Shown here in pieces: positions 10,858-20,158 of a stretch of DNA of 64,000 nt (position 1 is the first letter of the stretch; each line of letters starts with the position of its first letter). The translations under genes were made by a program, and so were the position numbers. The notes below the pieces were generated by a model that worked only from the letters and a program-made list of their open reading frames with translations, was not told the DNA's origin and searched no databases. Location: the NCBI GenBank assembly GCA_001829005.1, contig MIAG01000004.1, positions 1 through 64,000 of the forward strand, written 5' to 3'. The DNA comes from Sphingobacteriia bacterium RIFOXYC2_FULL_35_18 (GTDB lineage: Bacteria > Bacteroidota > Bacteroidia > Chitinophagales > Chitinophagaceae).

Positions 10858-13110
10858 TTATTTGCCAAACTTCTTCTTCAAAGCTTGTAAAGCATCCGTC
10901 ACATTTAAGTTGCTCAAATCTTCTTCTTTTTTTACAGGTTGATTAGAGCGCTTGTGTTGATTGAAGTCTTTCCTGCCCCCCACACCCGCAGCAGGTGCGG
11001 CCTCTGTTTGTTTGATAGAGAGCGCAATTCGCTTGCGGCTCAAATCTACCTCTAATACTTTTACCTGTACTTTTTGCCCAAGTTTTAATGCCTCACTAGG
11101 GTCGGATATGTATCGATTGGCTATTTCGCTCACATGCACCAAGCCATCTTGCTTAACGCCAATATCTATGAATGCTCCAAATCTGGTTAAATTGGTTACT
11201 ACCCCCGGCAATACCAACCCAACAGTAACTTCTTCCATAGAATAAATATTGGCAAATTCAAATTGCTCTAATTCTGATCTTGGATCTAACCCAGGCTTTT
11301 GTAATTCCTTAATAATATCATTCAATGCTAAAACCCCAATTTGATCAGTCACATATTTTTGCGTATTGATCGTTTTTAACATGGATTCGTTCCCAACAAG
11401 AGACGCTACATTGGTTCCTAAATCAGTAGCCATTTTTTCAACAATCGGATATGCTTCAGGGTGAACAGCACTTGCATCTAATGGATGTTTTGCTTTAGGA
11501 ATGCGCAAAAATCCTGCACATTGTTCAAAAGCCTTTGCACCTAATCGAGGGACTTTTAACAATTCTTCTCTGCTAGAAAAAGAACCCAAAGTTTTTCTTT
11601 GTTTAATAATATTTTCTGCAACTGATTCATTAATACCACTCACATAACTCAAGAGTTGTTTACTAGCGGTATTTAAATTTACGCCTACGGTATTTACACA
11701 ACTCACTACCGTTTGGTCTAACTTTTCTTTTAGTCTAAACTGATTCACATCATGCTGGTACTGCCCTACCCCAATACTTTTAGGGTCAATTTTTACCAAT
11801 TCTGCTAAGGGATCCATGAGTCTTCGGCCTATGCTTACTGAGCCTCTTACCGTAATATCATAATCAGGAAACTCTTCTCTTGCAATTTCAGAAGCAGAGT
11901 ATACAGAAGCTCCGTCTTCATTCACTAAAAACACGGGTAAACCAAGATTTAATTTTTTAATAAACTGTTCTGTTTCTCTACCGGCAGTTCCATCCCCAAT
12001 AGCGAATACTTGTATGTCAAATTGCTTTACAAGTTGTTTTATTTTGTACTCGCTATCGTATATTTTATTGGCTTCATGAACATAAATTAAATCTGTAGTA
12101 AGCAATTCACCTGATTCATCTAAACAAACCACTTTGCAGCCCGTTCTATAACCGGGGTCAATCGCCAATACCCGCTTGCTTCCTAAAGGAGCACTCAATA
12201 ATAATTGACGCAAATTTTCTGCAAAAACATTGATGGCTTCTTCATCTGCTTTTTGTTTCAAAGCAGTTCTACACTCCGTTTCTAAACTGGGTTGCAGTAG
12301 TCTTCTGTAAGCGTCTTTGATGGCTTTTTTAATATGGTTACTCGAAGGGCTCATTCCTTTTATAAAAAAGGCTTCAATAGATTCAATTGCATCTTCTTCA
12401 ACTGGTGCAATAGTCATTCGTAAAAATCCTTCTAAGAATCCTCTTAAAATAGCCAGAATACGGTGAGAAGGTATTTTATGAATGGGCTCGGAGAAATCGA
12501 AATAATCCTTGTATTTGATGGCTTCTGCTTCTTTATCGGAAAGTACTTTACTCTGTAGCGTAGCTGTATCTTCAAATAGTTTTCTTAATTGGGCTCTAAT
12601 TTCAGCTTGCTCATTTACTTGCTCTGCTATAATATCTCTTGCACCTTGAAGTGCTTCTTCTATAGTGGTAATTTTTTCATTAAAAAATTTAGTTGCTTCT
12701 TTTTCAGGATCTTCCTGGCCCTGTTCCAATAAAAAATTAGCTAATGGTTCTAGTCCATTTTCTCTTGCAACTACAGCTTTTGTTTTTCGCTTTACTTTGT
12801 ATGGCAAATAAATATCTTCTAATTCAACTATTGTAGTAGCAGCATTTATTTTAGCTTGTAAACCCTCCGTCATTTTACCTTGATCGGTAATGGTTTTTTC
12901 TATAAAGGTTTTACGTTCGGTAAAAGCAAGAATGGTTTTTTGTTCATCTTGAATTTGTTGAATTTGCACTTCGTCTAAATTACCCGTACTATCTTTTCTA
13001 TAACGGGCAATAAAAGGAATGGTAGCACTTTCAGCTAATAAATCTAAAACGGTTTCAACTTGAGTAACGCGCAAACCAAGTTTTGCGGCAATAATTGGAG
13101 CAAACGACAT
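10858..13110 (-). CDS. tex: Tex family transcription accessory protein with S1 domain
   Basis: IPFIARYRKDSTGNLDE, AIDPGYRTGCKVVCLD, VNLNTASKQLL, S1 domain LVHVSEIANRYISDP. Confidence 0.95.
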   Translation of the reverse strand: MSFAPIIAAKLGLRVTQVETVLDLLAESATIPFIARYRKDSTGNLDEVQIQQIQDEQKTILAFTERKTFIEKTITDQGKMTEGLQAKINAATTIVELEDIYLPYKVKRKTKAVVARENGLEPLANFLLEQGQEDPEKEATKFFNEKITTIEEALQGARDIIAEQVNEQAEIRAQLRKLFEDTATLQSKVLSDKEAEAIKYKDYFDFSEPIHKIPSHRILAILRGFLEGFLRMTIAPVEEDAIESIEAFFIKGMSPSSNHIKKAIKDAYRRLLQPSLETECRTALKQKADEEAINVFAENLRQLLLSAPLGSKRVLAIDPGYRTGCKVVCLDESGELLTTDLIYVHEANKIYDSEYKIKQLVKQFDIQVFAIGDGTAGRETEQFIKKLNLGLPVFLVNEDGASVYSASEIAREEFPDYDITVRGSVSIGRRLMDPLAELVKIDPKSIGVGQYQHDVNQFRLKEKLDQTVVSCVNTVGVNLNTASKQLLSYVSGINESVAENIIKQRKTLGSFSSREELLKVPRLGAKAFEQCAGFLRIPKAKHPLDASAVHPEAYPIVEKMATDLGTNVASLVGNESMLKTINTQKYVTDQIGVLALNDIIKELQKPGLDPRSELEQFEFANIYSMEEVTVGLVLPGVVTNLTRFGAFIDIGVKQDGLVHVSEIANRYISDPSEALKLGQKVQVKVLEVDLSRKRIALSIKQTEAAPAAGVGGRKDFNQHKRSNQPVKKEEDLSNLNVTDALQALKKKFGK

Positions 13111-13145
13111 ATATAAAATTCAATTTTTAGGGAGGCGAAAGTAGA

Positions 13146-14477
13146 TTATTCCATTATACGCACCACACGATGAGGATATCTTTCTAAATACTTACGAAGC
13201 ATAGATTTAATGACTTCATTTTCGGCATAAGGTATTACTGCCTCTTTTATTGCAGCAATATAAGCGGGAGCCGAAGGTTCAGCCATTTCTAAATGATCAA
13301 TAGGGCCCATTCCTATAAATTTTCCCTTTTCAATTAGTATGGCTGTATTGCTTTCTTTAATAATATAAGATGCTTTTTCAGCTGTTATATAATTGAGGGC
13401 TTTTTTTACTTGTTCATTATGAATAATTGGATCGGGCCATTCATTTGGAATGGTTTTGTCTAAAAAACACAATGCTGGATGCAGTTCAAATTCTCTTACC
13501 AATTTCCAAAGTTCACGGTGGGCATCTGCCAATAATGAAAATGATTGCACAGGTTGTGCATTTTTATGCTTTTTATCTATAGCTAATCGTAAATATCCCC
13601 GATTGTCTTCAAACTGATAGATGGCCCAAAGCTGTTCAAACTTTTTCTGACTTTTATTGAATGCCGGCCATAGTCTTTTAATTTCTATGCTTTCAAATAG
13701 AATGGCAATAAATTCAGTGGGGCATTCCGTATAGGAAATTTCATATATCTCTCTCAAGAAGTCCTGTCTTTTTTTACTTAAGTCTAACCCAGTAAAATGG
13801 CTAACTACCCTTTTTTTTATATTTTTTGCCTTACCTACATAGATGACTTTACCCAGTTTATTATGAAAATAATATACCCCAGGAGAATCGGGTAAAGATT
13901 GAATAAAATGTCCAGGTAAATTAGGAGGCATTAATTGTTCCCTGTTTTCTTTCTGCAACATCTCTTTTACTAATCTTTCCCCATTATTTTGTAAAACCAA
14001 GTCTAATACTTTGGCAGTAGCTTTAGCATCTCCCCCAGCACGATGCCTGTTTTCAATTTCAATATTGAGTTGTCTGCATAAATGACCCAACCCATATTTA
14101 GGAAACCCTGGAAAAACTTTTCGGCTTAATCTTATGGTACAAAGCTTTGGAGTTTGCAAGTCAAACCCAGCTTCTTTTAAATGATGCTTCACAAAGCTGA
14201 AATCAAAATTGACATTGTGCGCTACAAATACTCTATTTTTCAATAGGTTATAAATTTGTGGAGCCACTTCATGAAAGGAAGGAGCTGCTTCCACCATTGC
14301 ATTGGTAATGCCCGTCATTCCAATCACAAAGGGAGGTATAGGTTGATGTGGGTTTACTAAAGTTTCATAAACCCCTTCTACTTCGGAACCATTGTACAAC
14401 ACGATAGCTATCTCTGTTATACCATGCTGACTAGGGAATCCCCCTGTTGTTTCAATATCCACTACCGCAAATCGCAT
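13146..14477 (-). CDS. DnaQ-type 3'-5' exonuclease fused to GIY-YIG (UvrC/Cho-like) nuclease
   Basis: FAVVDIETTGG...FVAHNVNFDFSFVKHH...HRAGGDAKATAKV, then SPGVYYFHNKLGKVIYVGKAKNIKKRV. Confidence 0.9.
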   Translation of the reverse strand: MRFAVVDIETTGGFPSQHGITEIAIVLYNGSEVEGVYETLVNPHQPIPPFVIGMTGITNAMVEAAPSFHEVAPQIYNLLKNRVFVAHNVNFDFSFVKHHLKEAGFDLQTPKLCTIRLSRKVFPGFPKYGLGHLCRQLNIEIENRHRAGGDAKATAKVLDLVLQNNGERLVKEMLQKENREQLMPPNLPGHFIQSLPDSPGVYYFHNKLGKVIYVGKAKNIKKRVVSHFTGLDLSKKRQDFLREIYEISYTECPTEFIAILFESIEIKRLWPAFNKSQKKFEQLWAIYQFEDNRGYLRLAIDKKHKNAQPVQSFSLLADAHRELWKLVREFELHPALCFLDKTIPNEWPDPIIHNEQVKKALNYITAEKASYIIKESNTAILIEKGKFIGMGPIDHLEMAEPSAPAYIAAIKEAVIPYAENEVIKSMLRKYLERYPHRVVRIME

Positions 14478-14513
14478 GGCTGCAAGATAAGATTTGTAAT
14501 ATTCTTATTGAAA

Positions 14514-14550
14514 TTACAACTAATGATAAAAAATAAGCTCTTAGTTGTAA
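14514..14550. repeat. 10-bp perfect inverted repeat TTACAACTAA-N17-TTAGTTGTAA
   Basis: Direct reading of the interval between the exonuclease gene start and the following ORF. Confidence 0.75.
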
Positions 14551-14583
14551 CAAATAAGTCAACCAACCGTTTATATACTTGTT

Positions 14584-14847
14584 ATGAGATACTGCAAAAC
14601 TGAAACCCCCAAACTAATTGTAAGCCCCATCATTATGGCTGGACTAGTATTCGGCCTATTTGCTTGTAGTTCTCCAGAGCGGGCTGCAAAAATAATTGGC
14701 AAAAAAGCTACCCAGAAAGTAACCCAGCTTTGTTTACCCAGCCAACTTGATTCTGAAGCTTGTTTATCGGAATTGGAACAATTTTTACGTCCGCCCTCGT
14801 TTTCTGAGTCAATTTCTGACAAAACAGAAATCATTTCTACTTGGTAA
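14584..14847 (+). CDS. Possible small lipoprotein; uncertain because a fully antisense ORF of the same length exists
   Basis: 87 aa with lipobox-like segment MAGLVFGLFAC|SS; antisense ORF 14571..14834 is also open. Confidence 0.35.
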   Translation: MRYCKTETPKLIVSPIIMAGLVFGLFACSSPERAAKIIGKKATQKVTQLCLPSQLDSEACLSELEQFLRPPSFSESISDKTEIISTW

Positions 14848-14895
14848 ATAGCCCCTAATCATCTAGAAGATTACAACAAGCTCCTACAGTTTCCT

Positions 14896-14903
14896 TAAAT
14901 TTG
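14896..14903 (+). promoter_or_regulatory. Putative -7 element of the valS promoter (TAAATTTG)
   Basis: Exact match to Bacteroidota TAnnTTTG, 15 nt upstream of ATG 14919; no clear -33 TTG box. Confidence 0.5.
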
Positions 14904-14918
14904 CAGCCAATCGATTTT

Positions 14919-17546
14919 ATGGAGCTGAGCAAGAATTATATCCCTACGGAAATAGAAGCTAAATGGTACAAACATTGGATCAATAAGAATTATTTTTCCA
15001 GTAAACCAGATGATAGAGAACCTTATACCGTTGTAATACCTCCCCCCAATGTTACGGGCGTGTTACATATGGGTCATTGCCTTAATAATACCATACAAGA
15101 TATTTTAGTTAGAAGAGCAAGAATGCAAGGTAAAAATGCATGTTGGGTTCCTGGAACCGACCATGCTTCTATTGCTACTGAAGCAAAAGTGGTAGCCATG
15201 TTGCGCGAAAAAGGCATTGCTAAATCTTCCTTAAGCAGGTCGGAGTTTTTAGATTATGCATGGGAATGGAAAGAAAAATATGGTGGCATTATTTTGCAAC
15301 AACTGCGTAAAATGGGCTGTAGTTTAGATTGGGATAGAACCAGTTTTACCATGGACCCCGATTATTACGATTCGGTTATTAATGTATTCTTAGATCTCTA
15401 TAAAAAGGGCTATATATACAGAGGGAAGCGAATGATTAACTGGGATGTAAAAGCAAAAACAGCCCTAAGTGATGAAGAAGTTATTTACAAAGAAGTACAA
15501 AGCAAATTGTACCATGTAAAATACCATCTCGAAAATGGGGGTACTATAACTATTGCTACTGTAAGACCTGAAACTATTTTGGGCGATGCAGCAATATGCG
15601 TGAACCCTGCAGATGAGCGGTACAAATCCCTTCATGGACAATATGCATTTGTTCCATTGATTAATAGAAAAATCAAAATCATTCCAGATGAATATGTTAC
15701 CCTAGATTTTGGAACAGGTGCATTAAAAGTGACTCCTGCACATGATATGAACGACTATCAGCTGGGGCAGAAATACAATTTGGAAATCATTGATACCATG
15801 AACGATGATGGCACAATGAGTGATGCTGCACAAATGTATATTGGGCTTGATCGTTTTGAAGTAAGAAAAAAGATTGTTGCCGATTTAGAAGCGGCTGGCC
15901 ATATTGATAAAATTGAAGAGTACACCAATCAGGTAGGATTTAGTGAAAGAACAGACGCAGTGGTAGAACCGCGTTTAAGTTTACAATGGTGGGTGAGCAT
16001 GAAAGAGTTAGCAGCACCAGCATTAACTGCTGTAATGGATGATGAAATTCATTTTCATCCCGCAAAGTTTAAAAATTTGTATCGCCACTGGATGGAAAAT
16101 GTAAAAGACTGGTGCATCAGCAGACAATTATGGTGGGGACATCGCATACCAGCTTGGTATACACAAGACGGTTCTTTTACAGTTGCTAAAACCGCAGAAG
16201 AAGCATTAACAGAATTAAAAACTGTTACAGGCAACGCCACTTTAACCATTGCAGATATTTACCAAGACCAGGATTGCTTAGATACATGGTTCAGTAGTTG
16301 GCTTTGGCCTTTTGAAGTGTTTAATGGTTTAAGCAAACCCAATAATGAAGAAGTAAATTATTATTACCCTACTAGCACTTTAGTAACTGCTCCTGAAATT
16401 ATTTTCTTTTGGGTTGCTAGGATGATCATGGCTGGCTATGAATACAAAGGCGCTAAACCTTTTAATGACGTCTATTTTACCGGCATTGTAAGAGATAAAC
16501 TAGGGCGTAAAATGAGTAAGAGCCTAGGAAATTCTCCGGACTTACTTGGTTTGATTGATCAATATGGAGCCGATGCAGTAAGGTTTGGAATCTTAATAGC
16601 CTCTCCAGCAGGAAACGATATTTTATTTGATGAGTCTTCATTAGAACAAGGCAGAAACTTTAATAATAAGCTCTGGAATGCGTTGAAGTTGGTAAAAATG
16701 TGGGAAGCCCGTTTAGCCAGCTCTTCAACAGGTGCCGACTCGGAAGAAGCAACATTTGCTATTAATTGGTTTGAAAATAGGTTAAACCAAGTAAGTGCTG
16801 AAGTGGATGAATTGATGACTCAATTTAAATTGAGCGAAACACTGAAAACCATTTACTCATTAATTTGGGACGATTTCTGCAGTTGGTACTTAGAGTGGGC
16901 AAAGCCAGGATTTGAGCAACCAGTAGACCCAAAAGTTTACAATAAAACCATTGAATTCTTCGAAAAATTAATGGAATTATTACACCCTATTATGCCTTTT
17001 ATAACGGAAGAAATATTCCATTTATTAAAAGAGCAAAATGAAGATCTCACCGTAAAATTACAAGGAAAACCCATCCCTGCTGATGAGACTATTTTAGCAG
17101 CAGGAAGTTTATTAAAAGACGTAATTACTAAACTAAGAGACGCTAGAAATAAAAACCAACTAAAGCCAAAAGACCCTGTAGTATTGCATATCATGGCAGA
17201 AAACACCAACGGGTATAAAGCCATTGAACCCATTTTGATGAAACAGGTTAATGCCAGCAGCGTAATGTATACTTCAACTGCTGTAGCAAATACCATTGTG
17301 GTTAATATGGAGAAAGACAAATTCTTTATAGAAGCAGAACAACAATTGGATACTGCTGCCATTAAAGATCGTCTTTTAAAAGACCTTGATTACGAACAAA
17401 ATTTTCTTGCCTCAGTAATGAAAAAGTTGAGCAATGAAAAATTTGTACAAAATGCAAAGCCAGAAATCATTGCTTTAGAAAGAAAAAAACAAGCTGACGC
17501 GGAAGCAAGAATTAAAACAATTGAAGAAAGTTTGAAATCATTGTAA
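14919..17546 (+). CDS. valS: Valyl-tRNA synthetase
   Basis: PPPNVTGVLHMGHCLNN, GTDHASIATE, KMSKSLGNS. Start placed at ATG 14919 (MELSKNY) rather than TTG 14901, which lies in the putative -7 box. Confidence 0.95.
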   Translation: MELSKNYIPTEIEAKWYKHWINKNYFSSKPDDREPYTVVIPPPNVTGVLHMGHCLNNTIQDILVRRARMQGKNACWVPGTDHASIATEAKVVAMLREKGIAKSSLSRSEFLDYAWEWKEKYGGIILQQLRKMGCSLDWDRTSFTMDPDYYDSVINVFLDLYKKGYIYRGKRMINWDVKAKTALSDEEVIYKEVQSKLYHVKYHLENGGTITIATVRPETILGDAAICVNPADERYKSLHGQYAFVPLINRKIKIIPDEYVTLDFGTGALKVTPAHDMNDYQLGQKYNLEIIDTMNDDGTMSDAAQMYIGLDRFEVRKKIVADLEAAGHIDKIEEYTNQVGFSERTDAVVEPRLSLQWWVSMKELAAPALTAVMDDEIHFHPAKFKNLYRHWMENVKDWCISRQLWWGHRIPAWYTQDGSFTVAKTAEEALTELKTVTGNATLTIADIYQDQDCLDTWFSSWLWPFEVFNGLSKPNNEEVNYYYPTSTLVTAPEIIFFWVARMIMAGYEYKGAKPFNDVYFTGIVRDKLGRKMSKSLGNSPDLLGLIDQYGADAVRFGILIASPAGNDILFDESSLEQGRNFNNKLWNALKLVKMWEARLASSSTGADSEEATFAINWFENRLNQVSAEVDELMTQFKLSETLKTIYSLIWDDFCSWYLEWAKPGFEQPVDPKVYNKTIEFFEKLMELLHPIMPFITEEIFHLLKEQNEDLTVKLQGKPIPADETILAAGSLLKDVITKLRDARNKNQLKPKDPVVLHIMAENTNGYKAIEPILMKQVNASSVMYTSTAVANTIVVNMEKDKFFIEAEQQLDTAAIKDRLLKDLDYEQNFLASVMKKLSNEKFVQNAKPEIIALERKKQADAEARIKTIEESLKSL

Positions 17547-18049
17547 TGATTAGAATTGCAACACTAGACGATATACCCGCTATTCAGCAAATTGCTTATA
17601 ATACCTGGCCTTCTACTTATGGAGCCATTATATCTGAGGAGCAGATTAATTATATGTTAGACTTAATGTATAGCACAGAATCTTTAGTACAACAAATGAC
17701 TAAAGGGCACCAATTTTATTTATTTGCAAAAAGCGATTCAGCAGCCACTAAGGAAAACGAAATAATGGGATTTGCCTCTGTTTCAACTGAATTGGATGGC
17801 ATTTTTAAATTAAATAAACTCTATATAGTTCCTGAAGCCCAAAAAACTGGTGCAGGTAAAGCCCTTTTAACTGCAGTAAAAGATTACGCAGTACAAAACG
17901 GAGGCAAAAAATTGATCCTACAAGTAAATAAGCAAAACCCTGCAATTGAATTTTACAAAAGACAAGGGCTAAGCATACTATCTGAAAATATTTTTGAGTT
18001 AGAAAAAGGGTTTGTGATGGATGACTTCATCATGGGGATTGATTTATAA
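17546..18049 (+). CDS. GNAT family N-acetyltransferase
   Basis: IRIATLDDIPAIQQIA...LNKLYIVPEAQKTGAGKALLTAV...NKQNPAIEFYKRQGL. Confidence 0.9.
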   Translation: MIRIATLDDIPAIQQIAYNTWPSTYGAIISEEQINYMLDLMYSTESLVQQMTKGHQFYLFAKSDSAATKENEIMGFASVSTELDGIFKLNKLYIVPEAQKTGAGKALLTAVKDYAVQNGGKKLILQVNKQNPAIEFYKRQGLSILSENIFELEKGFVMDDFIMGIDL

Positions 18050-19513
18050 TCAAGTTCCGCAATAAGTAGCATAAAAACCATCCCCATTTTCAGGAGGTGC
18101 CTGATAATTTTCAATATTTTGCGTTGATACATAAGGCGTCTGCAATACTTTTAGAAAAGCATTAAAGGAAGTTAAATCTCCTGTAAACGCTACAGAATCC
18201 AATACTTTTTCTACCCAATGATTTCTTGGAATCACTAACGGATTTTGCGACTGCATTAATTCTTTAGCATGGGCAACACTACTCCCCTGCTTATTCAATA
18301 AAGCCTCTCGCTTTTTTAGCCAATCTGTAAAAAATGAACCGGCATAAATCCCTTCAGGAAAAAGAACAGATTGAATTTGTAAAAAAGAATTGGTATAATC
18401 CGCTTGATTTTCTTTCATCCAGTTTAATAATTCTTTTATTAACTCAACTACTTCATCAGACAATTGATTTTTTTGGAACCCAATCTTGGCGCCCATCATG
18501 GCAGTATACGCTTGTGTATATAAATCGGGGAATAAATTCAATATTTCTTTTGCCAATTCAACCGCTTCTTCTTGATTGTCGTGAATGATGGGTAACAAAG
18601 CATTAGCAAGGCAACTTAAGTTCCAATGTGCAATTCCTGGTTGATTGGCAAATGCATACCTAGCATTGGTATCAATAGAACTAAATACTTTTGATGGGTC
18701 GTATGCATTCATAAATGCACATGGGCCATAATCAAATGTTTCACCTGCTATAGACATATTATCGGTGTTCATTACCCCATGAATAAATCCTACCCGCATC
18801 CAATTCACTATTAAATGTACTTGTTGAATTAAAACTTCTTTTAATAAGGATAAAGCAGGATTTTCTACTGCAGCTGATGGATAATGTCTTGCGAGCGTAT
18901 AATTGGTGTAGGCTATTAAATCATCTTTGGTCAAATAATGATTGACATATTCGAAGCTACCTACTCTTATATGACTTTGCATGACCCTTGTTAAAACTGC
19001 ACCATCTTGAATTTCTTCTCTATACACTTTTTCACCAGTTGTTACTATAGCCAAACTTCTTGAGGTTGGAATACCCAATCCATGCATTGCTTCGCTGATG
19101 AGATATTCTCTCAACATTGCCTTAAGCGTTGCCCTCCCATCTCCCCTTCTTGAATAAGGTGTAGGACCTGATCCCTTCAATTGAATATCAAATCGTTGAT
19201 GAGCAGGGGTTATATGTTCCCCTAATAAAATGGCTCTCCCATCTCCCAGCATGGTAAAATAGCCAAACTGATGACCAGCGTATGCTTGTGCCATAGGGGT
19301 CGACCCTTCCGCTAATTGATTTCCACTGAAGATCTGAGCAAAAGCACCTCCGCTTTCTTCCGTTTGTTCAAGTTGAAGTCCTAATTCTTTTGCCAAAGCT
19401 TGATTGAACAGCAATAAATTAGGGGACTGAACTGTTGTGGGATTGACTAATTCAAAAAATGAATCCCCTAATGATTGGTACGATGTATTAAAATTGAAAA
19501 TAGCGCTAGTCAA
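18050..19513 (-). CDS. selO: YdiU/SelO family protein (protein adenylyltransferase)
   Basis: YAGHQFGYFTMLGDGRAILLGE, QLKGSGPTPYSRRGDGRATL, FIHGVMNTDNMSIAGETFDYGPCAFM, C-terminal YCGT. Confidence 0.93.
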   Translation of the reverse strand: MTSAIFNFNTSYQSLGDSFFELVNPTTVQSPNLLLFNQALAKELGLQLEQTEESGGAFAQIFSGNQLAEGSTPMAQAYAGHQFGYFTMLGDGRAILLGEHITPAHQRFDIQLKGSGPTPYSRRGDGRATLKAMLREYLISEAMHGLGIPTSRSLAIVTTGEKVYREEIQDGAVLTRVMQSHIRVGSFEYVNHYLTKDDLIAYTNYTLARHYPSAAVENPALSLLKEVLIQQVHLIVNWMRVGFIHGVMNTDNMSIAGETFDYGPCAFMNAYDPSKVFSSIDTNARYAFANQPGIAHWNLSCLANALLPIIHDNQEEAVELAKEILNLFPDLYTQAYTAMMGAKIGFQKNQLSDEVVELIKELLNWMKENQADYTNSFLQIQSVLFPEGIYAGSFFTDWLKKREALLNKQGSSVAHAKELMQSQNPLVIPRNHWVEKVLDSVAFTGDLTSFNAFLKVLQTPYVSTQNIENYQAPPENGDGFYATYCGT

Positions 19514-19542
19514 TGGAACTTATTTTAGTGCAAATTAGTTAA

Positions 19543-20040
19543 TCAATGAACCAATACATGGGTTTGTTTAATCACGCCCATTACAAATACCGACTGCACA
19601 TGTCCTATATTTTCTGCTTGAGACAATTTGTTTACATGAAAATCATAATAAGCATCCATACTTTCTGCTACCACTTTTAACATGAAATCGAATTCACCTG
19701 AAATATTGTAACACTCTATTACTTCATTTAATTCGTGCATTCGTTTAATAAATTTTCCACCTGCGGTTTTATCATGTTGCTTTAAAGAGACATAACAAAT
19801 AACCATTAATCCCTTTTTTACCTTAGTGTGATCAACTAATGTGGCATATTGTTTTATTACACCCGATTCTTCCATTCTCTTAATACGCTCGTGAACAGGG
19901 GTTGTACTCAAATGAACTTGATCAGCAATTTCCTTAACGGTAGCTCTGGCATTTTGCTGTAATAATTTTAAAATGGCAATGTCTTTTGAATCTAAAGAAA
20001 GAGAAACAGTGGATTCGGCTTTTTTAATTGGTCTGGGCAT
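19543..20040 (-). CDS. Lrp/AsnC family transcriptional regulator
   Basis: LDSKDIAILKLLQQNARATVKEIADQVHLSTTPVHERIKRMEESGVIKQY plus C-terminal RAM-type domain. Confidence 0.93.
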   Translation of the reverse strand: MPRPIKKAESTVSLSLDSKDIAILKLLQQNARATVKEIADQVHLSTTPVHERIKRMEESGVIKQYATLVDHTKVKKGLMVICYVSLKQHDKTAGGKFIKRMHELNEVIECYNISGEFDFMLKVVAESMDAYYDFHVNKLSQAENIGHVQSVFVMGVIKQTHVLVH

Positions 20041-20055
20041 GGCATTATCCTATTA

Positions 20056-20126
20056 TATTCTTTAATATTGACACAAAATAGACATTTATTCTTTATTTAT
20101 AAATAATTATGCGCTTTTATTCTTTA
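20056..20126. promoter_or_regulatory. Three direct TATTCTTTA boxes (20056, 20087, 20118) with exact 31-bp periodicity; candidate Lrp/AsnC operator array
   Basis: Direct reading; lies between divergent Lrp/AsnC and ahcY; also contains the 14-bp palindrome TTATTTATAAATAA at 20093-20106. Confidence 0.55.
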
Positions 20127-20130
20127 AAAT

Positions 20131-20138
20131 TAGCTTTG
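20131..20138 (+). promoter_or_regulatory. Putative -7 element of the ahcY promoter (TAGCTTTG)
   Basis: Exact TAnnTTTG match 20 nt upstream of ATG 20159. Confidence 0.5.
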
Positions 20139-20158
20139 CGCTACAATAAAATACTATT

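Noticed and set aside
16937-17362. 141-aa ORF antisense to valS
   Set aside because: Overlaps strongly conserved valS sequence; no independent start or motif support.
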